Assembly: GCA_035690725.1 (NCBI GenBank)
Contig: DASSKF010000074.1
Location: forward strand, 1-25,134
DNA: 25,134 nucleotides
From: DASSKF01 sp035690725
GTDB lineage: Bacteria; Actinomycetota; Actinomycetes; Actinomycetales; Dermatophilaceae
Direction: 5' to 3'
Each line of letters starts with the position of its first letter. Position 1 is the first letter of the stretch. This document shows, one piece after another, positions 12,890 to 21,375 of the stretch. The notes beneath the pieces are model-generated. The model made no database searches, was not told where the DNA came from, and was given only the letters and a program-made list of their open reading frames with translations. Made by a program: the position numbers and the translations under genes.

Positions 12890-15226
12890 ATGCCGGGTTC
12901 CCTGCATGCCGCCGCCCTGCCGAGCGTGACGCTCACCGGCGGCAACCTGACCATCGTGGTCGTCGTGGTCGTCGTCGCGCTGGTCGCCCTGGCGATGGGG
13001 TGGAACTTCCGCCGCCAGGTGCTGGCGGCCGACCCGGGCACACCCGGGATGCAGACGATCGGGTCCGCAGTGGAGGAGGGCGCGCAGGCCTACCTCGCCC
13101 GGCAGTTCAAGACCCTCGGGATCTTCGCCGCGGTCGCGTTCTTCCTGTTGCTGGTGCTGCCCGCGGACACCGCCGCGATCCGCTGGGGACGCTCCGGGTT
13201 CTTCCTGCTCGGCGCCCTGTTCTCGGCGGCGATCGGCTACCTGGGGATGAGCCTCGCGGTGAAGGCCAACGTCCGCGTCGCCTCCGCCGCCCGCAGCTCC
13301 GGCCGCGACCTCGGCATGCGGATCGCCTTCCGCACGGGGGGTGTCGTCGGTATGGCGACCGTCGGGCTCGGTCTGCTCGGTGCCGGCATCGTGGTGCTCG
13401 CCTACCGCGGCGACGCCCCGAAGGTCTTGGAGGGCTTCGGGTTCGGGGCCGCCCTGCTCGCCATGTTCATGCGTGTCGGCGGCGGCATCTTCACCAAGGC
13501 CGCGGACGTGGGGGCGGACCTGGTCGGCAAGGTCGAGGCCGGCATACCGGAGGACGACCCGCGCAACGCGGCGACCATCGCCGACAACGTGGGCGACAAC
13601 GTCGGTGACTGCGCCGGCATGGCGGCCGACCTGTTCGAGTCCTACGCGGTCACACTCGTCGCGGCACTGATCCTGGGCAAGGCCGGTCTGGGGGACAAGG
13701 GCCTCGTCTTCCCGCTCATCGTGCCGGCCCTCGGGGCTCTCACCGCCATGCTCGGTGTCTTCCTCACCAAGCCGCGTGCGGGTGAGAGCGGGCTGGTCGC
13801 CATCAACCGCGGGTTCTACGTCTCCGCGCTCATCTCGGCCGGCCTCTGCGCCCTTGTGGCCTTCCTCTACCTGCCGAGCAGCTTCTCGGAGCTCGAGGGA
13901 GCTCCGCAGTCGATCCAGCAGCTCGACGGTGACCCGCGCATCACCGCCAGCCTCGCGGTGATCATCGGCATCGTCCTGGCCGCGATCATCCTGTGGCTGA
14001 CCGGCCACTTCACCGGCACCGACAAGCGGCCCACCCGGGACGTGGCCCGCACCTCCCTCACCGGCGCCGCCACGGTCGTGCTGTCCGGGATCGGCGTCGG
14101 GTTCGAGTCGGCCGTCTACACGGCCGTCATCATCGCCCTCGCCGTCTACGGCGCGTTCCTGCTCGGCATGGGCTCGCTCACGCTGTCGCTGTTCCTCGTC
14201 GCGCTCGCCGGGTGCGGCCTGCTGACGACGGTCGGCGTCATCGTCGCCATGGACACCTTCGGACCGGTGTCGGACAACGCCCAGGGCATCGCCGAGATGT
14301 CCGGGGACGTGCACGGGGAGGGCGAGCAGATCCTCACCGAGCTGGACGCGGTCGGCAACACCACCAAGGCGATCACCAAGGGCATCGCGATCGCCACGGC
14401 CGTCCTGGCGGCGACCGCGCTGTTCGGTGCCTACCAGGACGCGGTCCGCGGGGCCATCAGCTCCGCCGCCGCCAGCAGGACCGAGGCCGGTGGGATCAAC
14501 CAGTCGTTCCTCGTCTACCAGCCGAGCGCCCTGGTGGGCCTCATCATCGGTGCCGCCGTGGTCTTCCTGTTCTCCGGCCTCGCGATCAACGCGGTCACCC
14601 GTGCCGCGGGCGCCATCGTGTTCGAGGTGCGCCGGCAGTTCCGGGAGCACCCCGGGCTCATGGACTACACCGAGAAGCCGGAGTACGGCCGCGTGGTCGA
14701 CATCTGCACCAAGGACTCGCTCCGGGAACTGGCCACGCCGGGACTACTGGCCGCGCTCGCCCCGGTCGTCGTCGGGTTCGGGCTGGGCGTGGGCGCGCTG
14801 GCCGGCTACCTCGCCGGCGCCATCGGCGCCGGTGTGCTGATGGCGGTCTTCCTCGCCAACTCCGGTGGGGCGTGGGACAACGCCAAGAAGATCGTCGAGG
14901 ACGGCTTCCACGGCGGCAAGGGCAGCGACGCCCACGCCGCCACGGTCATCGGCGACACGGTCGGGGACCCCTTCAAGGACACCGCCGGTCCCGCGATCAA
15001 CCCGCTGATCAAGGTGATGAACCTCGTCTCGCTGCTCATCGCCCCCGCGGTGGTCGCGCTGTCGGTCGGGCAGAGCGCCAACACCTGGTTCCGGTGGGGC
15101 ATCGCCCTTCTCGCGCTGATCATCGTCGTCGGTGCGGTCGTCGTCTCCAAGCGCCGCGACCTCGCGATCAGCGGTGACGACGACGTGGCCACCGAGACCC
15201 CGGAGGCGCAGCCGACGCACTCCTGA
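12890..15226 (+). CDS. hppA: K+-independent proton-translocating pyrophosphatase
   Basis: A 778-residue membrane enzyme with about 16 hydrophobic segments that couples pyrophosphate hydrolysis to proton export. The substrate-binding signature DVGADLVGKVE starts at Asp206 and is followed by DDPRNAATIADNVGDNVGD. A second acidic set is near the C-terminus (SDAHAATVIGDTVGDPFKDTAGPAIN). The cation-dependence site reads GNTTKAITKG with Lys493 and Thr496, the combination of K+-independent enzymes (K+-dependent ones have GNTTAAIGKG). The ATG at 12890 has a GGAGGAGG site upstream; an in-frame start 14 codons earlier lacks one. It may save energy when pyrophosphate from biosynthesis is plentiful. One CGGCATACCG word (13540-13549) lies inside the signature region. 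Confidence 0.97.
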   Translation: MPGSLHAAALPSVTLTGGNLTIVVVVVVVALVALAMGWNFRRQVLAADPGTPGMQTIGSAVEEGAQAYLARQFKTLGIFAAVAFFLLLVLPADTAAIRWGRSGFFLLGALFSAAIGYLGMSLAVKANVRVASAARSSGRDLGMRIAFRTGGVVGMATVGLGLLGAGIVVLAYRGDAPKVLEGFGFGAALLAMFMRVGGGIFTKAADVGADLVGKVEAGIPEDDPRNAATIADNVGDNVGDCAGMAADLFESYAVTLVAALILGKAGLGDKGLVFPLIVPALGALTAMLGVFLTKPRAGESGLVAINRGFYVSALISAGLCALVAFLYLPSSFSELEGAPQSIQQLDGDPRITASLAVIIGIVLAAIILWLTGHFTGTDKRPTRDVARTSLTGAATVVLSGIGVGFESAVYTAVIIALAVYGAFLLGMGSLTLSLFLVALAGCGLLTTVGVIVAMDTFGPVSDNAQGIAEMSGDVHGEGEQILTELDAVGNTTKAITKGIAIATAVLAATALFGAYQDAVRGAISSAAASRTEAGGINQSFLVYQPSALVGLIIGAAVVFLFSGLAINAVTRAAGAIVFEVRRQFREHPGLMDYTEKPEYGRVVDICTKDSLRELATPGLLAALAPVVVGFGLGVGALAGYLAGAIGAGVLMAVFLANSGGAWDNAKKIVEDGFHGGKGSDAHAATVIGDTVGDPFKDTAGPAINPLIKVMNLVSLLIAPAVVALSVGQSANTWFRWGIALLALIIVVGAVVVSKRRDLAISGDDDVATETPEAQPTHS
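13540..13549 (+). repeat. CGGCATACCG word within hppA
   Basis: Read as GGC-ATA-CCG (Gly-Ile-Pro) in the conserved EAGIPEDDP segment. Ile is encoded by ATC nearly everywhere else in this gene. Confidence 0.7.
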
Positions 15227-15272
15227 CGGCGGCCTCCTGGCCGGCCGTCCCGACGCGCAGGGGAGTGAGGAC

Positions 15273-16307
15273 GTGTCCTCCACGGGGAGTGAGCGGCTGC
15301 GACGGTCGAACACGGACAGGGCCGGGATCACCCGCCGGCGTCGAGGCAAGGGCTGGTCCTTCCGTGACGCCGACGGCCAGCCGGTGGACGTGGCCACCCG
15401 CGAGCGAGTGGCACACCTGGCCGTCCCTCCCGCCTGGCGGGACGTGTGGATCTGCCCGCACCCCAACGGTCACATCCAGGCGTTCGGAACCGATGACGCA
15501 GGCCGACGGCAGTACCTCTACCACGAGCGGTGGCGGCTCGAGCGCGACGAGGCCAAGCACGACCGGGTCCTGCGGCTCGCGAAGAAGCTGCCCCGGGTGC
15601 GGGAGACCCTCGAGGCGGACCTGCGCCGCCCCGGTCTCGCCCGGGACCGCGTGCTCGCGGTGGGACTGCGGATGCTGGACCACGGCGTCCTGCGCGTGGG
15701 CGGGGAGCAGTACGAGCGGGAGCACGGCACCCGTGGTGTCGCGACGCTGAACCGCGGCGACGTCCGCATCCACGGCGACACGGTGGTGTGCGAGGTCCTC
15801 ACCAAGGGGGGCGTGGAGCGGATCGTCGCGATCACCGACCCCGTTCTCGCGAAGGCGGTCTCGGCGATCAGGCGGGGACGCACGGGGAGTCGGCGGTTGC
15901 TCGTCTGGCGGGACGGGAGGGGCTACCACGACGTCCACGCCGACGACCTGAACGACCGCTTCAAGGAACTCGCCGGGGACGACTTCACGGTCAAGGACCT
16001 GCGCACGTGGCAGGCCACCGTGGTGGCGGCCGTCGAGCTGGCCATGGTCGTCCTCCCCGGCAAGGCCACGGCACAGCGGCGGGTCGAGAAGCAGGCGATG
16101 GCCGAGGTCGCGGAGTACCTCGGCAACACCGCGACCATCGCCCGAAACTCCTACGTCGACCCACGCGTCGTGGAGGGGTTCGAGGAGGAGCACACCATCG
16201 AGCGCTCGCTGGACCGGCAGGGGGTCGACGACCTCGACGACCTCAACGACCTGCCGACGCGGGCTGCCGTCGAGCGGTCCGTCGTCCGGTTGCTCACGCG
16301 GAGATGA
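15273..16307 (+). CDS. DNA topoisomerase IB
   Basis: A 344-residue poxvirus-like type IB topoisomerase, which relaxes supercoils by nicking one strand through a 3'-phosphotyrosine. The catalytic set is recognisable: LRVGGEQYEREHGTRGVATL (Arg of the first motif), TKGGVER (Lys region), KDLRTWQATVVAA (second Arg), and ARNSYVDPRVV with the nucleophile Tyr294. The GTG at 15273 is preceded by a purine-rich GGGGAGTGAGG site. The length suits bacterial TopIB. It follows hppA by 46 bases and could be co-transcribed. It is an accessory enzyme; the essential topA is at the right end of the window. Confidence 0.92.
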   Translation: MSSTGSERLRRSNTDRAGITRRRRGKGWSFRDADGQPVDVATRERVAHLAVPPAWRDVWICPHPNGHIQAFGTDDAGRRQYLYHERWRLERDEAKHDRVLRLAKKLPRVRETLEADLRRPGLARDRVLAVGLRMLDHGVLRVGGEQYEREHGTRGVATLNRGDVRIHGDTVVCEVLTKGGVERIVAITDPVLAKAVSAIRRGRTGSRRLLVWRDGRGYHDVHADDLNDRFKELAGDDFTVKDLRTWQATVVAAVELAMVVLPGKATAQRRVEKQAMAEVAEYLGNTATIARNSYVDPRVVEGFEEEHTIERSLDRQGVDDLDDLNDLPTRAAVERSVVRLLTRR

Positions 16308-16330
16308 CGCTGCCCGTGTGCGTGGCCCCG

Positions 16331-16336
16331 TAGGGT
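16331..16336 (+). promoter_or_regulatory. -10 box for a leaderless AIM24 transcript
   Basis: TAGGGT followed by 7 bases and the ATG at 16344 is the textbook leaderless arrangement. This decides the start: a GTG at 16335 in the same frame lies inside the -10 box and cannot be used from this promoter. Confidence 0.6.
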
Positions 16337-16343
16337 GGCCTCC

Positions 16344-17054
16344 ATGCAGAGCACACTCTTCGAGCAGCGCAACCTCGAAGTCCAGGCCGACCAGCGCTTC
16401 GTCCTGCAGAACCCGCAGATGCTGCGGGTCTCGCTGGGCCCGGACGTGCTGTCGATCAAGGGCTCGATGGTCGCCTTCCAGGGCCGGATCTCCTTCCAGC
16501 ACGAGGGCGCCGGGAGCGTCGGGCGGCTCCTGAAGAAGATGGTGACCAGCGAGGACATGCCGTTGATGCGGGTCTCCGGCGACGGTGAGGTGTTCTTCGC
16601 GTCCGACGCGGGGTTCGTCTACCTCGTCGACCTCGGGGGCGACGGGCTGTCGGTCAACGGCCGCAACCTGCTCGCGTTCGACGCGGCGATCGGCTGGGAC
16701 ATCAAGCGGGTCCAGGGCGCGGGCATGATGAGCGGCGGCCTGTTCAACACCGTCCTCGAGGGCACCGGGACGGTCGCGCTCCATGCGGTGGGCCAGCCGG
16801 TGGTACTCGACTGCTCCGAGCAGCCGACGTACGTCGACGTGCAGTCGGCCGTCGCGTGGTCGGCCGGCCTCGTCCCCCAGGTGGTCTCCAGCATGAACAT
16901 GCGCTCGATGCTGCGCGGCGGCAGCGGGGAGGCGTTCCAGTACGCCTTCCACGGGCCGGGATTCGTCGTGGTCCAGCCCAGCGAGTGGGCGCCCGTGACC
17001 CAACAGGGACGCGGTGGCGGTGGCGGCATGCTGGGTGACCTGCTGGGTGGCTAG
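16344..17054 (+). CDS. AIM24-family protein
   Basis: A 236-residue protein of the AIM24 (former DUF124) family with a TRAP-like beta-rich fold. Typical features are GSMVAFQGRISFQHEG, a central KKMVTSEDMPLMRVSGDGEVFFA segment, LSVNGRNLLAFD, and a Gly-rich tail ending GGGGGMLGDLLGG. Members are related to the mitochondrial protein Aim24 and are common in actinobacteria; their biochemical function is not established. It has neither signal peptide nor membrane segment. It appears to have its own leaderless promoter. Confidence 0.88.
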   Translation: MQSTLFEQRNLEVQADQRFVLQNPQMLRVSLGPDVLSIKGSMVAFQGRISFQHEGAGSVGRLLKKMVTSEDMPLMRVSGDGEVFFASDAGFVYLVDLGGDGLSVNGRNLLAFDAAIGWDIKRVQGAGMMSGGLFNTVLEGTGTVALHAVGQPVVLDCSEQPTYVDVQSAVAWSAGLVPQVVSSMNMRSMLRGGSGEAFQYAFHGPGFVVVQPSEWAPVTQQGRGGGGGMLGDLLGG

Positions 17055-17088
17055 CAGCGGCGACCGTTCCGGCAGCGACGAGACGAGC

Positions 17089-17098
17089 CGGTATGCCG
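17089..17098. repeat. CGGTATGCCG word spanning the methyltransferase start codon
   Basis: The ATG of the word is the annotated start of the methyltransferase gene at 17093. A related near-match, CGTATGCCG, includes the hppA start codon at 12890. Confidence 0.7.
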
Positions 17099-18637
17099 TG
17101 CGGTGACCAGCGCGCCCCTGCCCCGCCGCGGGTGCTGCCCGGCCCGGTCGAGGACCTGAGGGAGGACCTGGTGCGGGCGCGGTTCACCGTGGACGGCGTC
17201 GCCGAGGTCCTCGGCCCGCTGGCCGTCCGCGCGCTCCACCGGGAACAGGCGCTCCCCGCACGCCTGGCGCTCCACGAGGACCGTTCCCCCACAGCGGTCC
17301 TCACCCGGTTGTTCAGCCTGGGCCAGCGCGTCCCGGCTGACGAGGTGGAGCACGCCCTGCCGGCCACCGGCGTCGATGGACTCATCTCGCTGGGGCTCGC
17401 CGCCGCCGACGGCGAGGGGGGTGCCCGCCTCCGGGCCTGTTGCGACCTGCGGCCCTACGCCGACGAGGACCACCGGTGGTGGGTGGCCTCGGACCTGTCC
17501 GAGGTCGCCACGGGGGAGCCGCTGCCGCCCGACCACGTGCTCGGTATCGGCGGCGCGTCCGCCACCCTCGCCTCGTGGACGCCGCGTCCGCGGGCCCGGC
17601 GGGCCCTCGACCTCGGCACCGGGTGCGCGGTCCAGGCGCTCCACCTCGGCACCCACTGCGACGAGGTGGTCGCCACCGACGTCTCCGAGCGCGCCCTGCT
17701 GTTCGCCCACTTCAACCGGGCCCTCAACCGGCTGCCCCTCGAGGTGCGGGCCAGCGACATGTTCGACGCGCTGGAGGGAGAGCGGTTCGACCTGCTGGTC
17801 AGCAACCCGCCCTTCGTCATCACGCCGCGCACGGCGGGGGCGTCCCGCTACGAGTACCGGGACGCCGGCCTCGTCGGGGACGCGGCGATCTCGGGACTCG
17901 TGCGCTCGGTCGGCGACCACCTCGAGCCGGGCGGCATCGCCCAGTTCCTCGGCAACTGGGAGATCCCGCTCGGCGCCGACGGGCAACCCGCGGACTGGCG
18001 GGAGGTCGTCCGCGGATGGTTCGAGGGCACCGGGCTCGACGCGTGGGTGGTGCAACGAGAGGTGCAGGACCCCGCGGAGTACGCCGAGACGTGGGCGCGC
18101 GACGCCGGTCAGCTCCCGGGCTCGGCCGCGCACGACCGGATGTATGCCGCCTGGCTGGCCGACTTCGCGTCCCGCGGGGTGGCGTCCATCGGCTTCGGCG
18201 TCCTCACCGTGCAGCGCCCGGCCACGGACCGCGCGCCCTGGCTCGACCTGGTGGAGGTCACCGCACCGGTCGCCGGGCCGATGGGCCCGACCGTCCTCGC
18301 GGGCGTCCGCGCCCGGACCTGGCTCGCCGAGCACGACGACGACGCGGTGCTCGACACCGCATGGCGCTGTGCCGGTGACGTCACCGAGGAGCGGCACGGG
18401 CTGCCGGGGGCGGGCGACCCCGCCGTCATCCTGCTGCGCCAGGGCGGCGGTCTGCGTCGGCTGGTCCGCGCGGACACCGTGCTGGCGGCCTTCGTCGGGG
18501 TCTGCGACGGGGAGCTGACAGCCCGCCAGGCGCTCGACGCGATCGCCACCCTGGTCGACGCGGACCCGGACGCCCTCACGGGACAGGCGCTTCCGCGGGT
18601 TCGCGAGCTGGTCGCCGACGGTCTGCTCGTCAGCTGA
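17093..18637 (+). CDS. PrmC/RlmG-like class I SAM-dependent methyltransferase
   Basis: A 514-residue protein. The N-terminal 130 residues resemble a helical, winged-helix-like domain. A Rossmann methyltransferase domain follows with motif I ALDLGTGCAVQALHLG (about 170-185), a VVATDVSERAL acidic loop, and motif IV SNPPFV (about 236-241), which marks N-methyltransferases acting on amide or exocyclic amino groups (HemK/PrmC, RlmG, N6-adenine enzymes). A C-terminal domain of about 190 residues is actinobacteria-specific as far as I know. The substrate is unknown; rRNA or protein glutamine are the usual options. The ATG at 17093 lies in a CGGTATGCCG word and has no ribosome-binding site, so the exact start is uncertain; a GTG at 17132 is possible. 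The 3' end overlaps the opposing dioxygenase gene by 8 bases. Confidence 0.85.
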   Translation: MPCGDQRAPAPPRVLPGPVEDLREDLVRARFTVDGVAEVLGPLAVRALHREQALPARLALHEDRSPTAVLTRLFSLGQRVPADEVEHALPATGVDGLISLGLAAADGEGGARLRACCDLRPYADEDHRWWVASDLSEVATGEPLPPDHVLGIGGASATLASWTPRPRARRALDLGTGCAVQALHLGTHCDEVVATDVSERALLFAHFNRALNRLPLEVRASDMFDALEGERFDLLVSNPPFVITPRTAGASRYEYRDAGLVGDAAISGLVRSVGDHLEPGGIAQFLGNWEIPLGADGQPADWREVVRGWFEGTGLDAWVVQREVQDPAEYAETWARDAGQLPGSAAHDRMYAAWLADFASRGVASIGFGVLTVQRPATDRAPWLDLVEVTAPVAGPMGPTVLAGVRARTWLAEHDDDAVLDTAWRCAGDVTEERHGLPGAGDPAVILLRQGGGLRRLVRADTVLAAFVGVCDGELTARQALDAIATLVDADPDALTGQALPRVRELVADGLLVS

Positions 18638-19436
18638 ACTGCCACGAGCGCTTCGACAGGCCGAACCAGAAGCCCTCGACCGCGCTGGTTCCCTCCGGGG
18701 TGCCGCCGCCGTTGGACCCGGACGCGGCGCCGAGGGAGACGAAGAGCGGGGCGAAGTGCTCGGTCCGTGGATGGGCCTCCCGTGCCGCCGGAGCCCGCTG
18801 CGCGAAGTCGAGCAGTGCGTCGACGTCACCTGCCTCCAACGCCTCCCGCGACCAGTCGTCGAACTCACGGGAGGCGCTCGGCGGAGGTGCATCGGCGGGC
18901 GCGGCCGGGTTGAACCACCGCAGGTTGTGGGTGGTGAAGCCGGAGCCGATGATCAGCGTGCCGTCGTCACGCAGGGGTGCGAGCCGCCGGCCGAGCTCGA
19001 ACAGCCGACGGGGGTCCAGGGTCGGCATGGACAGCTGCAGCACGGGGACGTCGGCCGTCGGGTACATCTCCACGAGCGGCACGTAGGCGCCGTGGTCGAG
19101 CCCGCGGTCGGCGTCCTGCTGGACCACCGTGTCGTGGTCGTCGAGCAGCTGGGCGACGTCGGAGGCCAGCTCCGGCGCGGCCGGCGCGTCGTAGGTGACC
19201 TCGTAGTAGCGCTGGGGAAATCCCCAGAAGTCGTAGACGAGCGGGACCGGCCGGGTGGCGGACACGGTGAGCGGCGCCTGCTCCCAGTGGGCGGACACCA
19301 TGAGGATGCGGCGCGGCCGTGGCAAGCCGCCCGACCACTGCGCCAGCTCCCGGGTCCAGCGCGCGTCGTCGGCCAGCGGTGGAGCACCGTGGCTGAGGAA
19401 CAGCACCGGCATGCGGGACGCGTCGGGGGCAGTCAC
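18630..19436 (-). CDS. LigB/DODA-type extradiol dioxygenase (YgiD-like)
   Basis: A 268-residue single-domain enzyme of the 4,5-DOPA extradiol dioxygenase family, which opens catechol rings using a non-haem metal. Conserved histidines are visible: His16 in LSHGAPP, His50 in VSAHWE, His115 in LDHGAYVPL, His170 in FTTHNLRWF and His227 in EHFAPL. Bacterial homologues such as YgiD act on DOPA-like catechols in vitro, but the natural substrate is uncertain. The GTG at 19436 is chosen because TATCCT (19443-19448) ends 6 bases upstream, a leaderless arrangement; the ATG at 19412 would trim eight residues but still keep His16. The gene stands alone between an opposing methyltransferase and the glycosyltransferase operon. 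Confidence 0.88.
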   Translation of the reverse strand: MTAPDASRMPVLFLSHGAPPLADDARWTRELAQWSGGLPRPRRILMVSAHWEQAPLTVSATRPVPLVYDFWGFPQRYYEVTYDAPAAPELASDVAQLLDDHDTVVQQDADRGLDHGAYVPLVEMYPTADVPVLQLSMPTLDPRRLFELGRRLAPLRDDGTLIIGSGFTTHNLRWFNPAAPADAPPPSASREFDDWSREALEAGDVDALLDFAQRAPAAREAHPRTEHFAPLFVSLGAASGSNGGGTPEGTSAVEGFWFGLSKRSWQFS

Positions 19437-19442
19437 GGACTC

Positions 19443-19448
19443 AGGATA
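19443..19448 (-). promoter_or_regulatory. -10 box for a leaderless dioxygenase transcript
   Basis: TATCCT on the minus strand, 6 bases, then the GTG at 19436, with no Shine-Dalgarno sequence. It lies in the 23-base gap after the upstream glycosyltransferase stop, so the dioxygenase gene can be expressed separately from that operon. Confidence 0.5.
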
Positions 19449-19459
19449 GGCCGGGCGAG

Positions 19460-20575
19460 TCAGCCCGGCGCAACCGTCGGGAGGGCGACGCGACGCTCCT
19501 GCCGGTGCCCCTCGAGGAGCTCGTCGAGGAGGCCCTCGACCTCCTCGACCTCCACGTCCTCGACGAACGACGGGTCGTGGGAGCAGCGTTCGACCAGCTG
19601 CGGTCGGCCGCACCGGGGGCAGTGCACCCGGTGGGAGACGGCGGCCCGGTGCGGACCGGCCAGCGGCCCGAAAGTGAGGGCGTTGTCGACCCAGAAGACC
19701 CCCACGGTCGGCACGCCGGCTGCCATCGCCAGGTGCCGCGGCCCGGAGTCGTTCCCGACGAACACCGTGGTGCGGTGCAGCAGCCCCAGGCAACCACCGA
19801 GCGTCAGCTTCCCCGTGAGGTCGACGCAGCCGGCTGTCGAGTGGTCGGCCACCATCACGGCGGTGCCTCGGTCGTCCTCGGAGCCGACCAGCACCGGGGT
19901 GAGCCCGCAGCCGGCCAGGTGGTCCGCGACCGCGGCGAACGCCTCCGGCGGCCACCGACGGCGCGGGTCGGCGGCACCGACTCCGAGCACGGCATACCGC
20001 CCGTCCGGCCGGAGGGGCTCGCTCTCGGCGAGGTCCGCGGGGGTGACGCCGATCCGCGGCTCCGGGCCGGCGACGCCGGGTGCCGGCGCTCCGGCGAGCT
20101 CGACGACCTCCAGCCAGCGCAGGACCTCGTTGCGATGGCTCGCGTAGCGCACACTGCGGTCGAGCTCAGCCGCGCCGTCCGCCCGCGCCCCCACCGTGAG
20201 CCGGGCGCCGAGCCGGAGGAGGAACTCGTTGCTCGTGCCGCCACCACCGTGGAGCTGCACGGCCAGGTCGGGGGAGCGGCCCCGTTCGGCGGCCACGAAC
20301 AGCTCCACGTCGTCGCCCTCCGGCTCGTCCTTCGTGCGGTGGCGCAGTCCCGGTACCCGCGGCGCGACGAGCACCCGATCCCAGGGACCGGGCCGCTCGT
20401 GGAGGAACGCGGGCAGCCAGCCGTCGCCGAGGACCGTGATCTCGGCGCCGGGGTAGGCGCACCGCAGCGCCGCGAGCGCCGGCACCGCGACCACGAAGTC
20501 ACCGATCCCGTTCGCGCGCAGCACGACGATGCGCCTGACACCGGGTACGTGCCCGTCCGGCGGCAGCTGCGTCAC
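19460..20575 (-). CDS. Glycosyltransferase family 9 (heptosyltransferase-like)
   Basis: A 371-residue GT-B enzyme. The N-terminal RIVVLRANGIGDFVVAVPALAAL (from about residue 15) with its GxGD loop and the C-terminal FVGNDSGPRHLAMAAGVPTVGVF are diagnostic of ADP-heptose:LPS heptosyltransferases (WaaC/WaaF/RfaF). A Cys-rich segment near the end (HCPRCGRPQLVERCSHDP) is also typical of the WaaF group. In this Gram-positive setting it probably adds heptose to a cell-wall glycan or glycolipid rather than LPS (inference). The GTG at 20575 overlaps the family 2 glycosyltransferase stop by 4 bases. Together with HldE upstream, donor synthesis and transfer are encoded in one operon. It contains one CGGCATACCG word (19990-19999). 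Confidence 0.88.
   Translation of the reverse strand: MTQLPPDGHVPGVRRIVVLRANGIGDFVVAVPALAALRCAYPGAEITVLGDGWLPAFLHERPGPWDRVLVAPRVPGLRHRTKDEPEGDDVELFVAAERGRSPDLAVQLHGGGGTSNEFLLRLGARLTVGARADGAAELDRSVRYASHRNEVLRWLEVVELAGAPAPGVAGPEPRIGVTPADLAESEPLRPDGRYAVLGVGAADPRRRWPPEAFAAVADHLAGCGLTPVLVGSEDDRGTAVMVADHSTAGCVDLTGKLTLGGCLGLLHRTTVFVGNDSGPRHLAMAAGVPTVGVFWVDNALTFGPLAGPHRAAVSHRVHCPRCGRPQLVERCSHDPSFVEDVEVEEVEGLLDELLEGHRQERRVALPTVAPG
19990..19999 (-). repeat. CGGCATACCG word within the family 9 glycosyltransferase gene
   Basis: On the coding strand this reads CGG-TAT-GCC-G (Arg-Tyr-Ala), using the rare TAT tyrosine codon. Its frame differs from the other coding copies. Confidence 0.7.
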
Positions 20576-21375
20576 AGGCCGACCTGCTCGTAGCACTCGA
20601 CGGACCGTCGGTCCACGGTGGTGGGCAGCTCGAGGTGGACGGACCCGGTGGGCAGGATCCCGGCACCCCCGCGTGCCTCCATGACCCGGAGCTGGACGAG
20701 CACGTCCTCGCCGGAGTGGTCCGCCGGCACCCGGTCCCAGAAGGAGAACCCGCCGGCGTCGAGCAGCGCCCGCCGCTCGTAGAGGACGCACGCGCCGATC
20801 CAAGCCACCTTGTAGGCCCGCCAGTCGCCCTCGGCGAGGGCCAGGCGGTCCCCGAGGTGGGTCGGGTTGGCCGCGTTGTGCAGGGTCCACCGGTCCCAGC
20901 CGGGTCCGTGCGGACGCAGGCGCTCGGGCTGGACCGGTCCCTCCCACAGCTCGAACGGCGCTTCCTCCTGCGGTCGGTGGTCGGCGAGGTAGGACAACCC
21001 CTGAACGGCGAACCCCACGAAACCGCAACGCAGTTCCTCGATCGCGGTGAGCAGCCGCTCCAGCGCCCACGGCTCCAGCCAGACGTCGTCGTCGAGGTAG
21101 AGCACATGGGACGACCGGGCCCGGGACAGCAGGTGGTGCCGGTTCTCGGCGAGCCCGCGGAGGGGTCGGTGGTGGTCGAGGTCGACCTCGGTGCCGTGCC
21201 GGCGCAGGACCCGGACCATGCTCTGCACCAACGGATCACCGGCCACCGACCGGTCGGACTGGTCGCTGATGACCACGCGCGTGGCCGCGACGGTCTGGGC
21301 GGCGAGCCCGGCGAGGGTCACGGACAGCGCGTGCGGCCGCTCACGGGTGGGGACCAGGACGTCGACCTCCGTCAT
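20572..21375 (-). CDS. Glycosyltransferase family 2
   Basis: A 267-residue GT-A glycosyltransferase. It starts VDVLVPTRERPHALSVTLAGLAAQT, the nucleotide-sugar-binding Rossmann start of family 2, and has the metal-binding LDDDVWLEPWALERLL block and a later GEDVLVQLRVMEARGG segment (the ED of the acceptor-base region). It probably transfers a sugar to the same heptose-containing glycan as its operon partners (inference). The ATG at 21375 overlaps the hldE stop by 4 bases (ATGA) and its own stop overlaps the next GTG, so the three genes are translationally coupled. There is no signal peptide or membrane segment; it acts in the cytoplasm or at the inner membrane face. Confidence 0.88.
   Translation of the reverse strand: MTEVDVLVPTRERPHALSVTLAGLAAQTVAATRVVISDQSDRSVAGDPLVQSMVRVLRRHGTEVDLDHHRPLRGLAENRHHLLSRARSSHVLYLDDDVWLEPWALERLLTAIEELRCGFVGFAVQGLSYLADHRPQEEAPFELWEGPVQPERLRPHGPGWDRWTLHNAANPTHLGDRLALAEGDWRAYKVAWIGACVLYERRALLDAGGFSFWDRVPADHSGEDVLVQLRVMEARGGAGILPTGSVHLELPTTVDRRSVECYEQVGL

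Noticed and set aside
12287..14650. Long minus-strand open frame opposite hppA and the STAS gene
   Set aside because: The Asp/His/Gly-rich translation has no domain pattern, no ribosome-binding site, and lies opposite unmistakable genes.
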